DNA of 8,051 nucleotides from Gammaproteobacteria bacterium (GTDB taxonomy: Bacteria > Bacillota_I > Bacilli_A > Izemoplasmatales > UBA1188), in NCBI GenBank assembly GCA_024691665.1, contig JAILNJ010000115.1, forward strand, positions 1 to 8,051, in the 5' to 3' direction. How positions within the stretch are numbered: the first letter of the stretch is position 1; every line of letters starts with the position of its first letter. The notes below the pieces were generated by a model. That model was not told the origin of the DNA. It did not search any database and worked only from the letters and a program-made list of their open reading frames with translations. This document shows positions 1 to 6,265 of the stretch, piece by piece. The translations under genes and the position numbers were made by a program.

Positions 1-536
1 AGAGATTCTTTATCTTCTTTATTTAAGTATTTAACTTTATCAATAATTATTGTCTTATAGTTGTCTTTAAGAAGTGGATATAATTCTACTTCACATGGAT
101 AATATGAAAAATCAACTCCTACATATGCGTCTACTTTATTGAGTCTAAAATAATCATAATCTTCTTTTAATAGTTCAATATTAGATGGGCTTAATCTAGT
201 CGCATCTATTACTATTAAAATATTTTTAGATAAAGGAAGAGAATCTCTTTCTATTTTATCTTTAGGATTTTTAGATGAGGCAAAATATAAGACTTCCTTA
301 TAGCCTTCATAGTTTAGAGGATAAAGAATATAGTCATAATACTTAGAATACGCCCTAAGGCCTAAAATTGGCTTAATATTTTGTTTCTTAAGCGCATAAT
401 AGAACTCGAGGAAAAAAGCGGTATTATCATCAACTATACCCAGTGAATCATATCCAAATTTACTTAAGTCTTTTAAACTATCTTTTTTAATTAAAGATCC
501 ATTAAAAGAAAATCCAGTTTCAATATTAATACTCAT
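1..536 (-). CDS. dnaE: DNA polymerase III alpha subunit, N-terminal part (PHP-like domain), cut by window edge
   Basis: I translated this by hand: ATG at 536-534, 178 open codons, then the window ends. The fragment matches the start of the DnaE PHP domain in order. Residues about 21-39 (LKDLSKFGYDSLGIVDDN) correspond to the usual 'LV..A...G..ALA.TDH.N' block. FYYALKKQNIKPILGL at about 46-61 matches 'FY.A.K..GIKPI.G', and YEGYKEVLYFAS at about 76-87 matches 'EGY..L..LS'. The known role is the replicative or lesion-bypass polymerase catalytic subunit; its palm and finger domains lie outside the window. There is no histidine in the 178 residues. The usual HxH of motif I and the TDH of motif II (VDD here) are missing, so the PHP metal site is degenerate and PHP proofreading is unlikely, as in DnaE of Bacilli. 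No Shine-Dalgarno precedes the ATG. It lies downstream of the pyrG terminator and has its own promoter. A lone PHP-family protein is less likely given this motif order. Confidence 0.75.
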   Translation of the reverse strand, partial: MSINIETGFSFNGSLIKKDSLKDLSKFGYDSLGIVDDNTAFFLEFYYALKKQNIKPILGLRAYSKYYDYILYPLNYEGYKEVLYFASSKNPKDKIERDSLPLSKNILIVIDATRLSPSNIELLKEDYDYFRLNKVDAYVGVDFSYYPCEVELYPLLKDNYKTIIIDKVKYLNKEDKES

Positions 537-545
537 ACTTATATT

Positions 546-551
546 ATTATA
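546..551 (-). promoter_or_regulatory. -10 box of the dnaE promoter; near-leaderless start
   Basis: On the minus strand a perfect TATAAT occupies 551-546. A start about seven bases downstream falls at 539-540, only 3-4 bases before the ATG at 536. No purine-rich ribosome-binding site fits between. No convincing -35 hexamer is seen about 17 bases upstream; the region is plain A/T. The reading that dnaE mRNA is leaderless or nearly so is inference. Confidence 0.45.
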
Positions 552-618
552 CTATAAATAAATATAGAGTATATAAAGAGATATAAAATTTGCGTAAAGA
601 AATTTATGCAGTTTATAA

Positions 619-650
619 GAATAATAAAAGGCTCAAAAATAAGAGCCTTT
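619..650 (-). terminator. Rho-independent terminator after pyrG
   Basis: Read on the minus strand, AAAGGCTC (650-643) pairs perfectly with GAGCCTTT (634-627) around an 8-base loop. The stem is followed by T-rich sequence (TATTATTCT). It begins 12 bases after the pyrG stop codon and closes the purA-purB-pyrG transcript before the dnaE promoter. On the plus strand the hairpin lies downstream of no gene. Confidence 0.85.
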
Positions 651-661
651 ATAAATAAACA

Positions 662-2269
662 CTATCTCTTTAGTGCGTTATCAAGCGCACATCTTATAAA
701 TTCTAAGAATATTGGATGTGGTCTATTTGGACGAGATTTAAACTCTGGATGGAATTGCACACCTAAATTAAACTTAAGATTTGGAATCTCTATTGTTTCA
801 ACAATATAACCATCCGGAGAAGTACCGCCAATAACCATTCCGTTTTTAGTCATAATATCTCTATAATCATTATTAAATTCATAACGATGACGATGACGTT
901 CTTTTACTTGTTTTTCTTGATAGCATCTATGAAGAAGTGTGTTTTCTTTTACGATACAAGGATAAGCACCAAGTCTTAAAGTTCCACCTTTATTAATAGT
1001 TGAGTTTTGGCCAGGAAGGAAATCAATAATTTTATTTTGACTTTCTGGGTTTAATTCAAGAGATGATGCATCTTTAAGACCACATACATTTCTTGCGAAT
1101 TCTATTGCTTGAACCTGCATTCCAAGACATATTCCAAAATATGGAACATCATTTTCTCTTGCATATTTTGCAGTAATAATCATTCCCTCAACTCCACGAT
1201 TACCAAATCCTCCTGGAACAATTATTCCATCTAAACCTTTTAACACTTCGCAGACATTATCTTCAGTAATAGTTTCTGAGCTTATCCAATGAATTTTGAT
1301 ATGAGTGTTTAAATGATATCCTGCATGTCTCATAGCTTCAGCAACAGATAAATATGCATCATGAAGTTCTACGTATTTTCCAACTAGACCAATGTGAGTT
1401 GTGTATGGTCTAGATTTGATTCTGTCAACAAGTTCTATCCACTCTTTTAAATCAGGTTCTTTTGTTTCAAGACCGAGTTCACGACATACAACATGAGAAA
1501 AATTACTCTTTTCAAGCATAAGTGGTGCTTCATATAAATTTGGTAGTGTTAAGTTTTCTATTACACAATCTTTTTTAACATTGCAGAAAAGGGATATCTT
1601 ATCAAAGATTTGTTTCTCAAGCGGTTCATCGCATCTTAAAATGATGATGTTTGGATTAACACCTAAACTTTGAAGTTCTTTTACCGAATGCTGTGTTGGT
1701 TTGGTTTTATGTTCCTCTGAACCATGTAAGAATGGTACTAATGTTACATGAATAAATAAACTATTTTCACGTCCAATTTCTATAGCAACTTGTCTAATAG
1801 CTTCAATGAATGGTTGTGACTCAATATCACCAATGGTTCCACCTATTTCAGTGATTACCACGTCTGCACCACTCTTTTTTCCGACATTATAGATAAAACT
1901 TTTAATCTCATCTGTGATATGCGGAATCACTTGAACAGTTGAACCAAGATAATCGCCATTTCTTTCTTTATTTAAAACATTCCAATATACCTTGCCAGTT
2001 GTGAGGTTAGAATATTTATTTAAATCTTCATCAATAAATCTTTCATAGTGGCCAAGATCTAAATCTGTCTCAGCTCCATCTTCTGTGACATATACTTCTC
2101 CGTGTTGATAAGGACTCATTGTACCTGGATCAACATTAATATATGGATCTAGTTTTTGAGAGGCAATCTTAAGTCCTCTTGATTTTAGAAGTCTTCCAAG
2201 AGAAGCTGCAGTGATACCTTTTCCAAGACCAGATACTACTCCGCCTGTCACAAATATATATTTAGTCAT
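662..2269 (-). CDS. pyrG: CTP synthase
   Basis: Converts UTP to CTP using ATP and glutamine-derived ammonia, the last step of pyrimidine nucleotide synthesis, in the cytoplasm. Counting from the start chosen here (535 residues, close to B. subtilis PyrG), the synthetase domain opens with the P-loop-like GGVVSGLGKG at 9-18 and KLDPYINVDPGTM at 39-51. The class I glutamine amidotransferase domain fills the C-terminal half: oxyanion strand VPGGFGNRG (351-359), nucleophile Cys381 in GICLGMQ, and His507/Glu509 in GVQFHPEF. ERHRHRYEFN (457-466) is the conserved linker motif. All catalytic residues are present, so it should be active. I prefer the ATG at 2269 over the one at 2275 because the protein then begins MTKYIFVTGG as in the family and the AAGGAG site is 9 rather than 3 bases away. 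It is the last gene of the purA-purB-pyrG operon, 39 bases after purB. Confidence 0.97.
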   Translation of the reverse strand: MTKYIFVTGGVVSGLGKGITAASLGRLLKSRGLKIASQKLDPYINVDPGTMSPYQHGEVYVTEDGAETDLDLGHYERFIDEDLNKYSNLTTGKVYWNVLNKERNGDYLGSTVQVIPHITDEIKSFIYNVGKKSGADVVITEIGGTIGDIESQPFIEAIRQVAIEIGRENSLFIHVTLVPFLHGSEEHKTKPTQHSVKELQSLGVNPNIIILRCDEPLEKQIFDKISLFCNVKKDCVIENLTLPNLYEAPLMLEKSNFSHVVCRELGLETKEPDLKEWIELVDRIKSRPYTTHIGLVGKYVELHDAYLSVAEAMRHAGYHLNTHIKIHWISSETITEDNVCEVLKGLDGIIVPGGFGNRGVEGMIITAKYARENDVPYFGICLGMQVQAIEFARNVCGLKDASSLELNPESQNKIIDFLPGQNSTINKGGTLRLGAYPCIVKENTLLHRCYQEKQVKERHRHRYEFNNDYRDIMTKNGMVIGGTSPDGYIVETIEIPNLKFNLGVQFHPEFKSRPNRPHPIFLEFIRCALDNALKR

Positions 2270-2278
2270 AATCATTTA

Positions 2279-2284
2279 CTCCTT
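2279..2284 (-). promoter_or_regulatory. pyrG ribosome-binding site deciding the start codon
   Basis: AAGGAG on the minus strand is followed by TAA, ATG (2275), ATT, ATG (2269). A spacing of 9 bases to the second ATG is normal, while 3 bases to the first is too short. Translation therefore most likely begins at 2269, two codons inside the longest open frame. Confidence 0.7.
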
Positions 2285-2308
2285 AATTCCCGTTTTTGGT
2301 ATAAGTAT

Positions 2309-3760
2309 TTATCTTTCAATTTTAACATCCATTCCAATTAAATCTTCATTATCTTTTAAAACTGGGAAGATATAGTTATTTAAAAACTCAGTTACCTGTT
2401 CTTTAGATCTTCCTATGTATTGACCAATTGATGTATATTCATTCATCTTTTCTTTTGAAATATTTAATACTTTTGATGAAAGTAATCTATCAATTAAATC
2501 ATTATCTAGTCCTTCTTGTTTAATTCTAAGAGACGATTCAAGTGATAATTTTCTAATCTCTTCATGAAGAATTTGTCTATTTCCTCCATCTTTAACAAGA
2601 TCCATAAGAATGTTTTCAGTAATAAAGAAAGGAAGTTCATTTTCTATATTTTTCTTTATTACTTTTTCATTTACGATCAAACCTTTTGATACATAGATAG
2701 TAAGATCTAACGCAGAATCACAAGCAAGGAATCCTTCTGAGATTGTGATTCTTTTGTTTGCAGAATCATCAAGAGTTCTTTCCAGCCACTGGCTTGATGC
2801 GGTTAACATTGTATTTAATGAATTAGATATTACATATCTTGATAAAGATGCGATTCTTTCTGATAAAATAGGATTTCTTTTATATGGCATCGCAGATGAT
2901 CCTACTTGAGTTGATTCAAATGGTTCTTCTACTTCTTTAAGATGAGATAAAAGTCTAATATCATTTGAAAATTTAGTCATTGACGATGCAATAGATGAAA
3001 GAATGCTATAAACTCTTTGATCTATTTTTCTAGAATATGTTTGGCCTGAAACAGGATATGTATCATCAAAAGACATCTTTTTTGCGATTAATAAATCTAA
3101 CTTTTTAGCAGCATCTTTATCATTAAATAATTTAACAAAAGAGGCTTGAGTTCCGGTTGTACCTTTTGAACCAAGTAGTTTCAATGAAGATAAAACATAA
3201 TTAAGGTCTAATAAATCAAAATAAAAATCCTGAAGCCATAGAGTCGCTCTTTTACCTAAAGTTGTTGGTTGGGCTGCTTGAAAGTGTGTATACGATAATG
3301 TTTCAACATTTTTATATTTATCTGCAAAATCTGAAAGTATTTTAATAACATTAATTAATTTCTTTTTAATAAGAAGTAGCGCTTCTTTCATAACAATAAT
3401 ATCTGTGTTATCAGTTACATATGCGCTTGTAGCACCAAGATGAATAATTGGTGCTGCTTTAGGACATGCTTTTGAATATGCATGAATATGGCCCATAACG
3501 TCATGATGAAATTTCTTTTCAAATTCTAGCGCTTCATCATAGTCAATATCATAGATGTGTGTTTTCATTTCATCTATCATATCTTGAGTTATTACTTCTT
3601 TTTCGTTTTGAGTTAATCCAAGCTCCTTTTCACTTTCAGCAAGAGCCACCCAAAGTTTGCGCCATGTAGTATATTTTTTATCATTACTAAAAATATACTT
3701 CATCTCTTTTGATGCATACTTTGTTTCAAGTGGACTTTCGTATTCTTTATAATCATTCAT
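2309..3760 (-). CDS. purB: Adenylosuccinate lyase
   Basis: Member of the fumarase/aspartase superfamily. It cleaves fumarate from SAICAR and from adenylosuccinate, serving both IMP synthesis and the IMP-to-AMP branch. The superfamily signature GSSAMPYKRNP is at 287-297, with the likely catalytic serine at 288-289. His159 in YTHFQAAQPTTLGKR (157-171) is the expected general acid, and HHDVMGHIHAY (85-95) is the N-terminal histidine motif. At 483 residues it is clearly longer than the roughly 430-residue Bacillus type. In length and motif positions it resembles the human-type subgroup, which also occurs in many anaerobic Bacillota. The start at 3760 is supported by AAAGG about eight bases upstream. 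Its ribosome-binding site lies inside the last codons of purA, whose stop is 5 bases away, so translational coupling is likely. It is complete, with no disrupted motif. Confidence 0.96.
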   Translation of the reverse strand: MNDYKEYESPLETKYASKEMKYIFSNDKKYTTWRKLWVALAESEKELGLTQNEKEVITQDMIDEMKTHIYDIDYDEALEFEKKFHHDVMGHIHAYSKACPKAAPIIHLGATSAYVTDNTDIIVMKEALLLIKKKLINVIKILSDFADKYKNVETLSYTHFQAAQPTTLGKRATLWLQDFYFDLLDLNYVLSSLKLLGSKGTTGTQASFVKLFNDKDAAKKLDLLIAKKMSFDDTYPVSGQTYSRKIDQRVYSILSSIASSMTKFSNDIRLLSHLKEVEEPFESTQVGSSAMPYKRNPILSERIASLSRYVISNSLNTMLTASSQWLERTLDDSANKRITISEGFLACDSALDLTIYVSKGLIVNEKVIKKNIENELPFFITENILMDLVKDGGNRQILHEEIRKLSLESSLRIKQEGLDNDLIDRLLSSKVLNISKEKMNEYTSIGQYIGRSKEQVTEFLNNYIFPVLKDNEDLIGMDVKIER

Positions 3761-3771
3761 ATTAATTACCT
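3758..3771 (-). repeat. Repeated gene-junction element (stop-to-start) before purB
   Basis: Minus-strand AGGTAATTAATATG contains the last codon of purA (AGG), its TAA stop, a 5-base gap and the purB ATG. The same 14 bases, extended by AA to 16, occur at 5051-5036 before purA. There AGG TAA end a short leader frame instead. The AGG also serves as ribosome-binding-site core. Confidence 0.6.
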
Positions 3772-5040
3772 TTCTATATAAGCGTTTCTTTCTTGTCCAA
3801 CTGATACATATTTAATAGGACAAGATATATTATTTTCAATATATTCAACGTATTTCTGAGCATTGATTGGTAGGTCTTCCCATTTTCTTATCTTTGAAAT
3901 ATCTTCTTTCCATCCATCTAAATATTCATAAACTGGATGACAATCTTCAAGTTCAAATGGGAATGGAAATTCATCTATCAATTCTCCATTTAATTCATAT
4001 TTTGTGCATACTGGAATTTTATCCATATAAGATAAGATATCAAGTTTAGTAAGAGCAATAGTTGTGGCATTTTGGCATTTAATACCATAACGTGTGGCCA
4101 CAAGATCAAGTGGGCCTACTCTTCTCGGTCTTCCAGTTTTTGCGCCATACTCTTTGCCTTCTTCTCTCAATTTATCTCCTTCTTCACCATTAAGTTCAGC
4201 AACGAACGGTCCTTCGCCAACACAAGTTGAATACGCTTTTACTACGCCAATAATTTCATCAAGTTTTATACTTGGAATTCCGGCGCCTAGCGGAATATAA
4301 GAAGCAAGAGTATTTGAAGATGTTGTATAAGGATAAATGCCATAATCTATATCTCTTAAAGAACCAAGTTGAGCTTCGAAGAGAATATTCTTTTTATCTT
4401 TGATTGCATCTTCTAATATCTTTCCAGTATCTTTGATAAATGGTCTTAATTTTGCTATATATAAATTAAACCATTCATATAAAGACTCAAAACTAATAGG
4501 TTCTGAATGATATACTTCAGTTAACGTTAAGTTTTTCCATTCAAGAATATCTTTTAAATGTTCTTTTAAATGTTTAGAATGAAGTAGTTCACCAACAAGG
4601 ATAGTCTTCTTTTGATACTTATCAGAATAGAATGGGGCTATACCTTGTTTTGTTGAACCATATTTTTTATCTTTTAATCTGTTTTCTTCTAATATATCTA
4701 ATTGTTTATGCCAAGGAAATAGAATTGATGCTCTATCGCTAATCATTAAATTGTTTTCATTAACAACTACACCTTTATTTCTTAATCCTTCAATTTCTTC
4801 AAATAAACTTTCGGGATCTAGTGCTACACCATTTCCAAGAATATTTACTACACCTTTATTAAATATTCCAGATGGAATTAGATGAAGGGCAAACTTACCA
4901 TATTTATTAACCACGGTATGACCAGCATTGCCTCCACCTTGATATCTAACCACATAGTCAAAATTACTTGAGAATAAATCAACTATTCTTCCCTTTCCTT
5001 CATCTCCCCAATTTATTCCAACAATCGCACATGTTTTCAT
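3766..5040 (-). CDS. purA: Adenylosuccinate synthetase
   Basis: Condenses IMP with aspartate using GTP to give adenylosuccinate, the committed step to AMP and the substrate of PurB encoded next. The protein has 424 residues, a normal length. NWGDEGKGR (10-18) holds the catalytic aspartate (Asp13) and P-loop Lys16. QGGGNAGHTVV (34-44) holds His41. GSTKQGIAPFYSDK (128-141) and EAQLGSLRDIDYG (222-234) form the IMP site, GEGPFVAEL (275-283) follows, and GRPRRVGPLD (303-312) and TKLDIL (331-336) form the GTP site. Two positions differ from the E. coli type: R instead of K at the end of GDEGKGK, and EAQLG instead of GAQG. As I recall, both are typical of a clostridial subgroup rather than defects. 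The ATG at 5040 follows GAGG with 8 bases between. It is the first full-length gene of the operon, and purB begins 5 bases after its stop. Confidence 0.97.
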   Translation of the reverse strand: MKTCAIVGINWGDEGKGRIVDLFSSNFDYVVRYQGGGNAGHTVVNKYGKFALHLIPSGIFNKGVVNILGNGVALDPESLFEEIEGLRNKGVVVNENNLMISDRASILFPWHKQLDILEENRLKDKKYGSTKQGIAPFYSDKYQKKTILVGELLHSKHLKEHLKDILEWKNLTLTEVYHSEPISFESLYEWFNLYIAKLRPFIKDTGKILEDAIKDKKNILFEAQLGSLRDIDYGIYPYTTSSNTLASYIPLGAGIPSIKLDEIIGVVKAYSTCVGEGPFVAELNGEEGDKLREEGKEYGAKTGRPRRVGPLDLVATRYGIKCQNATTIALTKLDILSYMDKIPVCTKYELNGELIDEFPFPFELEDCHPVYEYLDGWKEDISKIRKWEDLPINAQKYVEYIENNISCPIKYVSVGQERNAYIER

Positions 5041-5045
5041 ATTAA

Positions 5046-5129
5046 TTACCTCGAACTAAAATAACTTTTCATATTCATACTTTGGATTAACTGATTGAGA
5101 TTAAAGTAGTTTATTTTATTTTTATTCAC
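5046..5129 (-). CDS. Possible 27-residue leader peptide upstream of purA
   Basis: A GTG start at 5129-5127 opens a frame of 27 codons ending in TAA at 5048-5046, with a hydrophilic product beginning MNKNKINYFN and ending KSYFSSR. AGAGAGG ends 6 bases before the GTG, a good ribosome-binding site. A TATAAT about 30 bases upstream would give a transcript starting about 23 bases before the GTG. The stop lies inside the purA ribosome-binding site, 5 bases from the purA ATG. The purA-purB junction has the same geometry and the same 16-base sequence. I recognise no family and no attenuator-like run of codons. It could be a translational coupler, a leader peptide or a chance frame in AT-rich sequence. 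Confidence 0.4.
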   Translation of the reverse strand: MNKNKINYFNLNQLIQSMNMKSYFSSR

Positions 5130-5148
5130 TTTTTTCCTCTCTTGAATT

Positions 5149-5165
5149 TTATAATTAAATTATAA
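5149..5165. repeat. AT-only palindrome in the purA-lysR intergenic region
   Basis: TTATAATT and AATTATAA flank a single central A, giving perfect 8-base arms. The element carries TATAAT on both strands and overlaps the best purA -10 candidate. It may be a protein-binding site or a by-product of A/T richness. Confidence 0.35.
5159..5164 (-). promoter_or_regulatory. Candidate -10 box for the purA-purB-pyrG operon
   Basis: Minus-strand TATAAT is preceded by GGT, so it carries the G of an extended -10 (TGN) but not the T. No good -35 is seen at 16-18 bases; the 17-base position reads TATATT. A start near 5152 would give a leader of roughly 110 bases to purA that contains the 27-codon frame. A weak alternative is TAGACA (5208-5203) with TATTAA 17 bases on. 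Confidence 0.4.
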
Positions 5166-5169
5166 CCTA

Positions 5170-5198
5170 TTGATTATATTTAATATAATACATATAAT
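5170..5198 (+). promoter_or_regulatory. Promoter of the LysR-type regulator gene
   Basis: TTGATT (5170-5175) and a perfect TATAAT (5193-5198) are separated by exactly 17 bases. The predicted start is near 5205, about 38 bases before the ATG. The -35 lies only 5 bases from the purA -10 candidate on the opposite strand, so the two promoters are back to back and polymerase or a regulator bound at one could affect the other. Confidence 0.7.
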
Positions 5199-5206
5199 AT
5201 TATGTC

Positions 5207-5229
5207 TATCATATCTTTTTTGTATGATA
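5207..5229. promoter_or_regulatory. Dyad at the lysR transcription start, possible autoregulatory operator
   Basis: TATCATA (5207-5213) and TATGATA (5223-5229) form a perfect 7-base inverted repeat with a 9-base spacer. Inside it T5212 and A5224 satisfy the T-N11-A pattern known for LysR-type binding sites. It begins just after the predicted transcription start, where binding would repress the regulator's own gene. The role is inference from position and symmetry. Confidence 0.45.
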
Positions 5230-5242
5230 AATGAGGTAATAT

Positions 5243-6127
5243 ATGGAATTAAGAACACTCAAATATTTTATAGTAATTGCGGAAGAATTAAACATTACAA
5301 AAGCCAGTAAAATTCTTATGATTCAACAGCCACCACTAAGTAATCAAATAAAGAATTTAGAAGACGAATTAAAGACTAAACTTTTTATAAGAGGAAAAAG
5401 ACAATTAAAATTAACTGAGGAAGGCAAATATCTATATCAAAAAGCTAAAGATATTTTAAGACTTGTTGATGAAACAAAGAGTGAAATACACAATATGTCT
5501 TTAGGACTTAAGGGTGTAATTTCAATTGGACTCGTAGAAGGTATGGCCCCTGATATCGCTGCTAACTGGATAAGTTCATTCATGATTAAATATCCTCTTG
5601 TTAAATTTAGAGTTATAGACGGAAATAGTGATGATTTAATTGAAAAGATGAGGAGTGGTTTAATATCTCTTGCAGTAATCACTGCACCATACGATCAAAT
5701 ACTATTAAATTCTATTAAAGTAGGCGAAGAAAAAATGGTAGCATTTTTAAATAAAAGTCACCATCTTGCAGATAACAAAAAAGATTTCATCACCCTTGAT
5801 GAATTAGCAAACGAACCATTAATTATACCTAGCAGAAAAACACATATAGATACTATTAAAAAATGGTTTAAAAAGAATAGAAAAGAACCTAATATTGTTT
5901 GTGAAATGGATAACTATTTAGATGCTATTGCCCTTGCAAATAGAAATGTTGGTGTTAGTATTTTTCCAAAAACTGAATATGTATTAAATAGTTCTATTAT
6001 TTCAAAAGATATTGGTGAAATTAACGCAAATATTGAATATTTATTTGTTTGGAGAAAAGGACATCAATTATCAATAATTGAAGATAACTTTATTGATCAT
6101 ATTAAAGCAGTTGTAAATCATAAGTAA
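5243..6127 (+). CDS. LysR-type transcriptional regulator
   Basis: Cytoplasmic DNA-binding regulator of standard length (294 residues). MELRTLKYFIVIAEELN at 1-17 is the classic family start. The winged helix-turn-helix lies at about 1-60, with the signature ASKILMIQQPPLSNQIKNLE at 21-40 and LFIR at 47-50. A linker helix spans about 60-88. The rest (about 90-290) is the periplasmic-binding-protein-like effector domain, beginning GVISIGLVEG and including the conserved DLIEKMRSGLISLAVI block (131-146). GAGGT 5 bases before the ATG supports the start. It is transcribed divergently from purA, and LysR regulators often control the divergent neighbour and themselves, so a link to the nucleotide operon is possible. 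The effector cannot be read from the sequence, and the convergent phosphate-type transporter is an alternative partner. It is complete. Confidence 0.93.
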   Translation: MELRTLKYFIVIAEELNITKASKILMIQQPPLSNQIKNLEDELKTKLFIRGKRQLKLTEEGKYLYQKAKDILRLVDETKSEIHNMSLGLKGVISIGLVEGMAPDIAANWISSFMIKYPLVKFRVIDGNSDDLIEKMRSGLISLAVITAPYDQILLNSIKVGEEKMVAFLNKSHHLADNKKDFITLDELANEPLIIPSRKTHIDTIKKWFKKNRKEPNIVCEMDNYLDAIALANRNVGVSIFPKTEYVLNSSIISKDIGEINANIEYLFVWRKGHQLSIIEDNFIDHIKAVVNHK

Positions 6128-6130
6128 TAA

Positions 6131-6158
6131 AAAAGGACTGATGGTTATCAATCCTTTT
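6131..6158. terminator. Bidirectional terminator between the convergent lysR and transporter genes
   Basis: AAAAGGA (6131-6137) pairs with TCCTTTT (6152-6158), then after one C/A mismatch TGAT pairs with ATCA around a GGTT loop. On the plus strand it begins 4 bases after the lysR-type gene's stop codon. On the minus strand the stem is followed by TTTTTTATTA, a strong U tract ending the transporter transcript about 107 bases after its stop. The sequence between the hairpin and that stop (6159-6265) holds only short palindromes (ATACATGTAT, TACAATTGTA) and no gene I can see. Confidence 0.8.
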
Positions 6159-6265
6159 AATCTATATACATGTATGTTGAATAAAATAGGGCATTTTCTT
6201 CTTATCACACCAAGTATTAGTGTCCATTACAATTTAAATACAATTGTACATCTAAGAACACACAT

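Noticed and set aside
606..809. Plus-strand open frame of 67 codons
   Set aside because: It begins beside the pyrG terminator and runs antisense through the conserved C-terminus of pyrG; no ribosome-binding site or family likeness.
3867..4300. Two plus-strand open frames (3867-4049 and 4094-4300)
   Set aside because: Both are antisense shadows inside purA, whose own motifs are fully conserved across them.
5049..5060. CGAAC on the plus strand before purA, resembling half a PurR box
   Set aside because: Only one imperfect half-site (TCGAACTAA) is present between 5041 and 5242, and PurR control needs a pair of boxes. It also coincides with the leader-frame end.
5041..5160. Purine or other riboswitch in the purA leader
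   Set aside because: The roughly 110-base leader is A/T-rich with no stable long helices, no conserved riboswitch core and no terminator hairpin.
5437..5682. Minus-strand open frame of 81 codons
   Set aside because: Antisense shadow of the LysR-type gene with no start signal of its own.
6207..6248. Small RNA or extra hairpin between the transporter stop and the terminator
   Set aside because: Only 4-6 base stems and short AT palindromes; no promoter, no strong terminator of its own and no supported frame.
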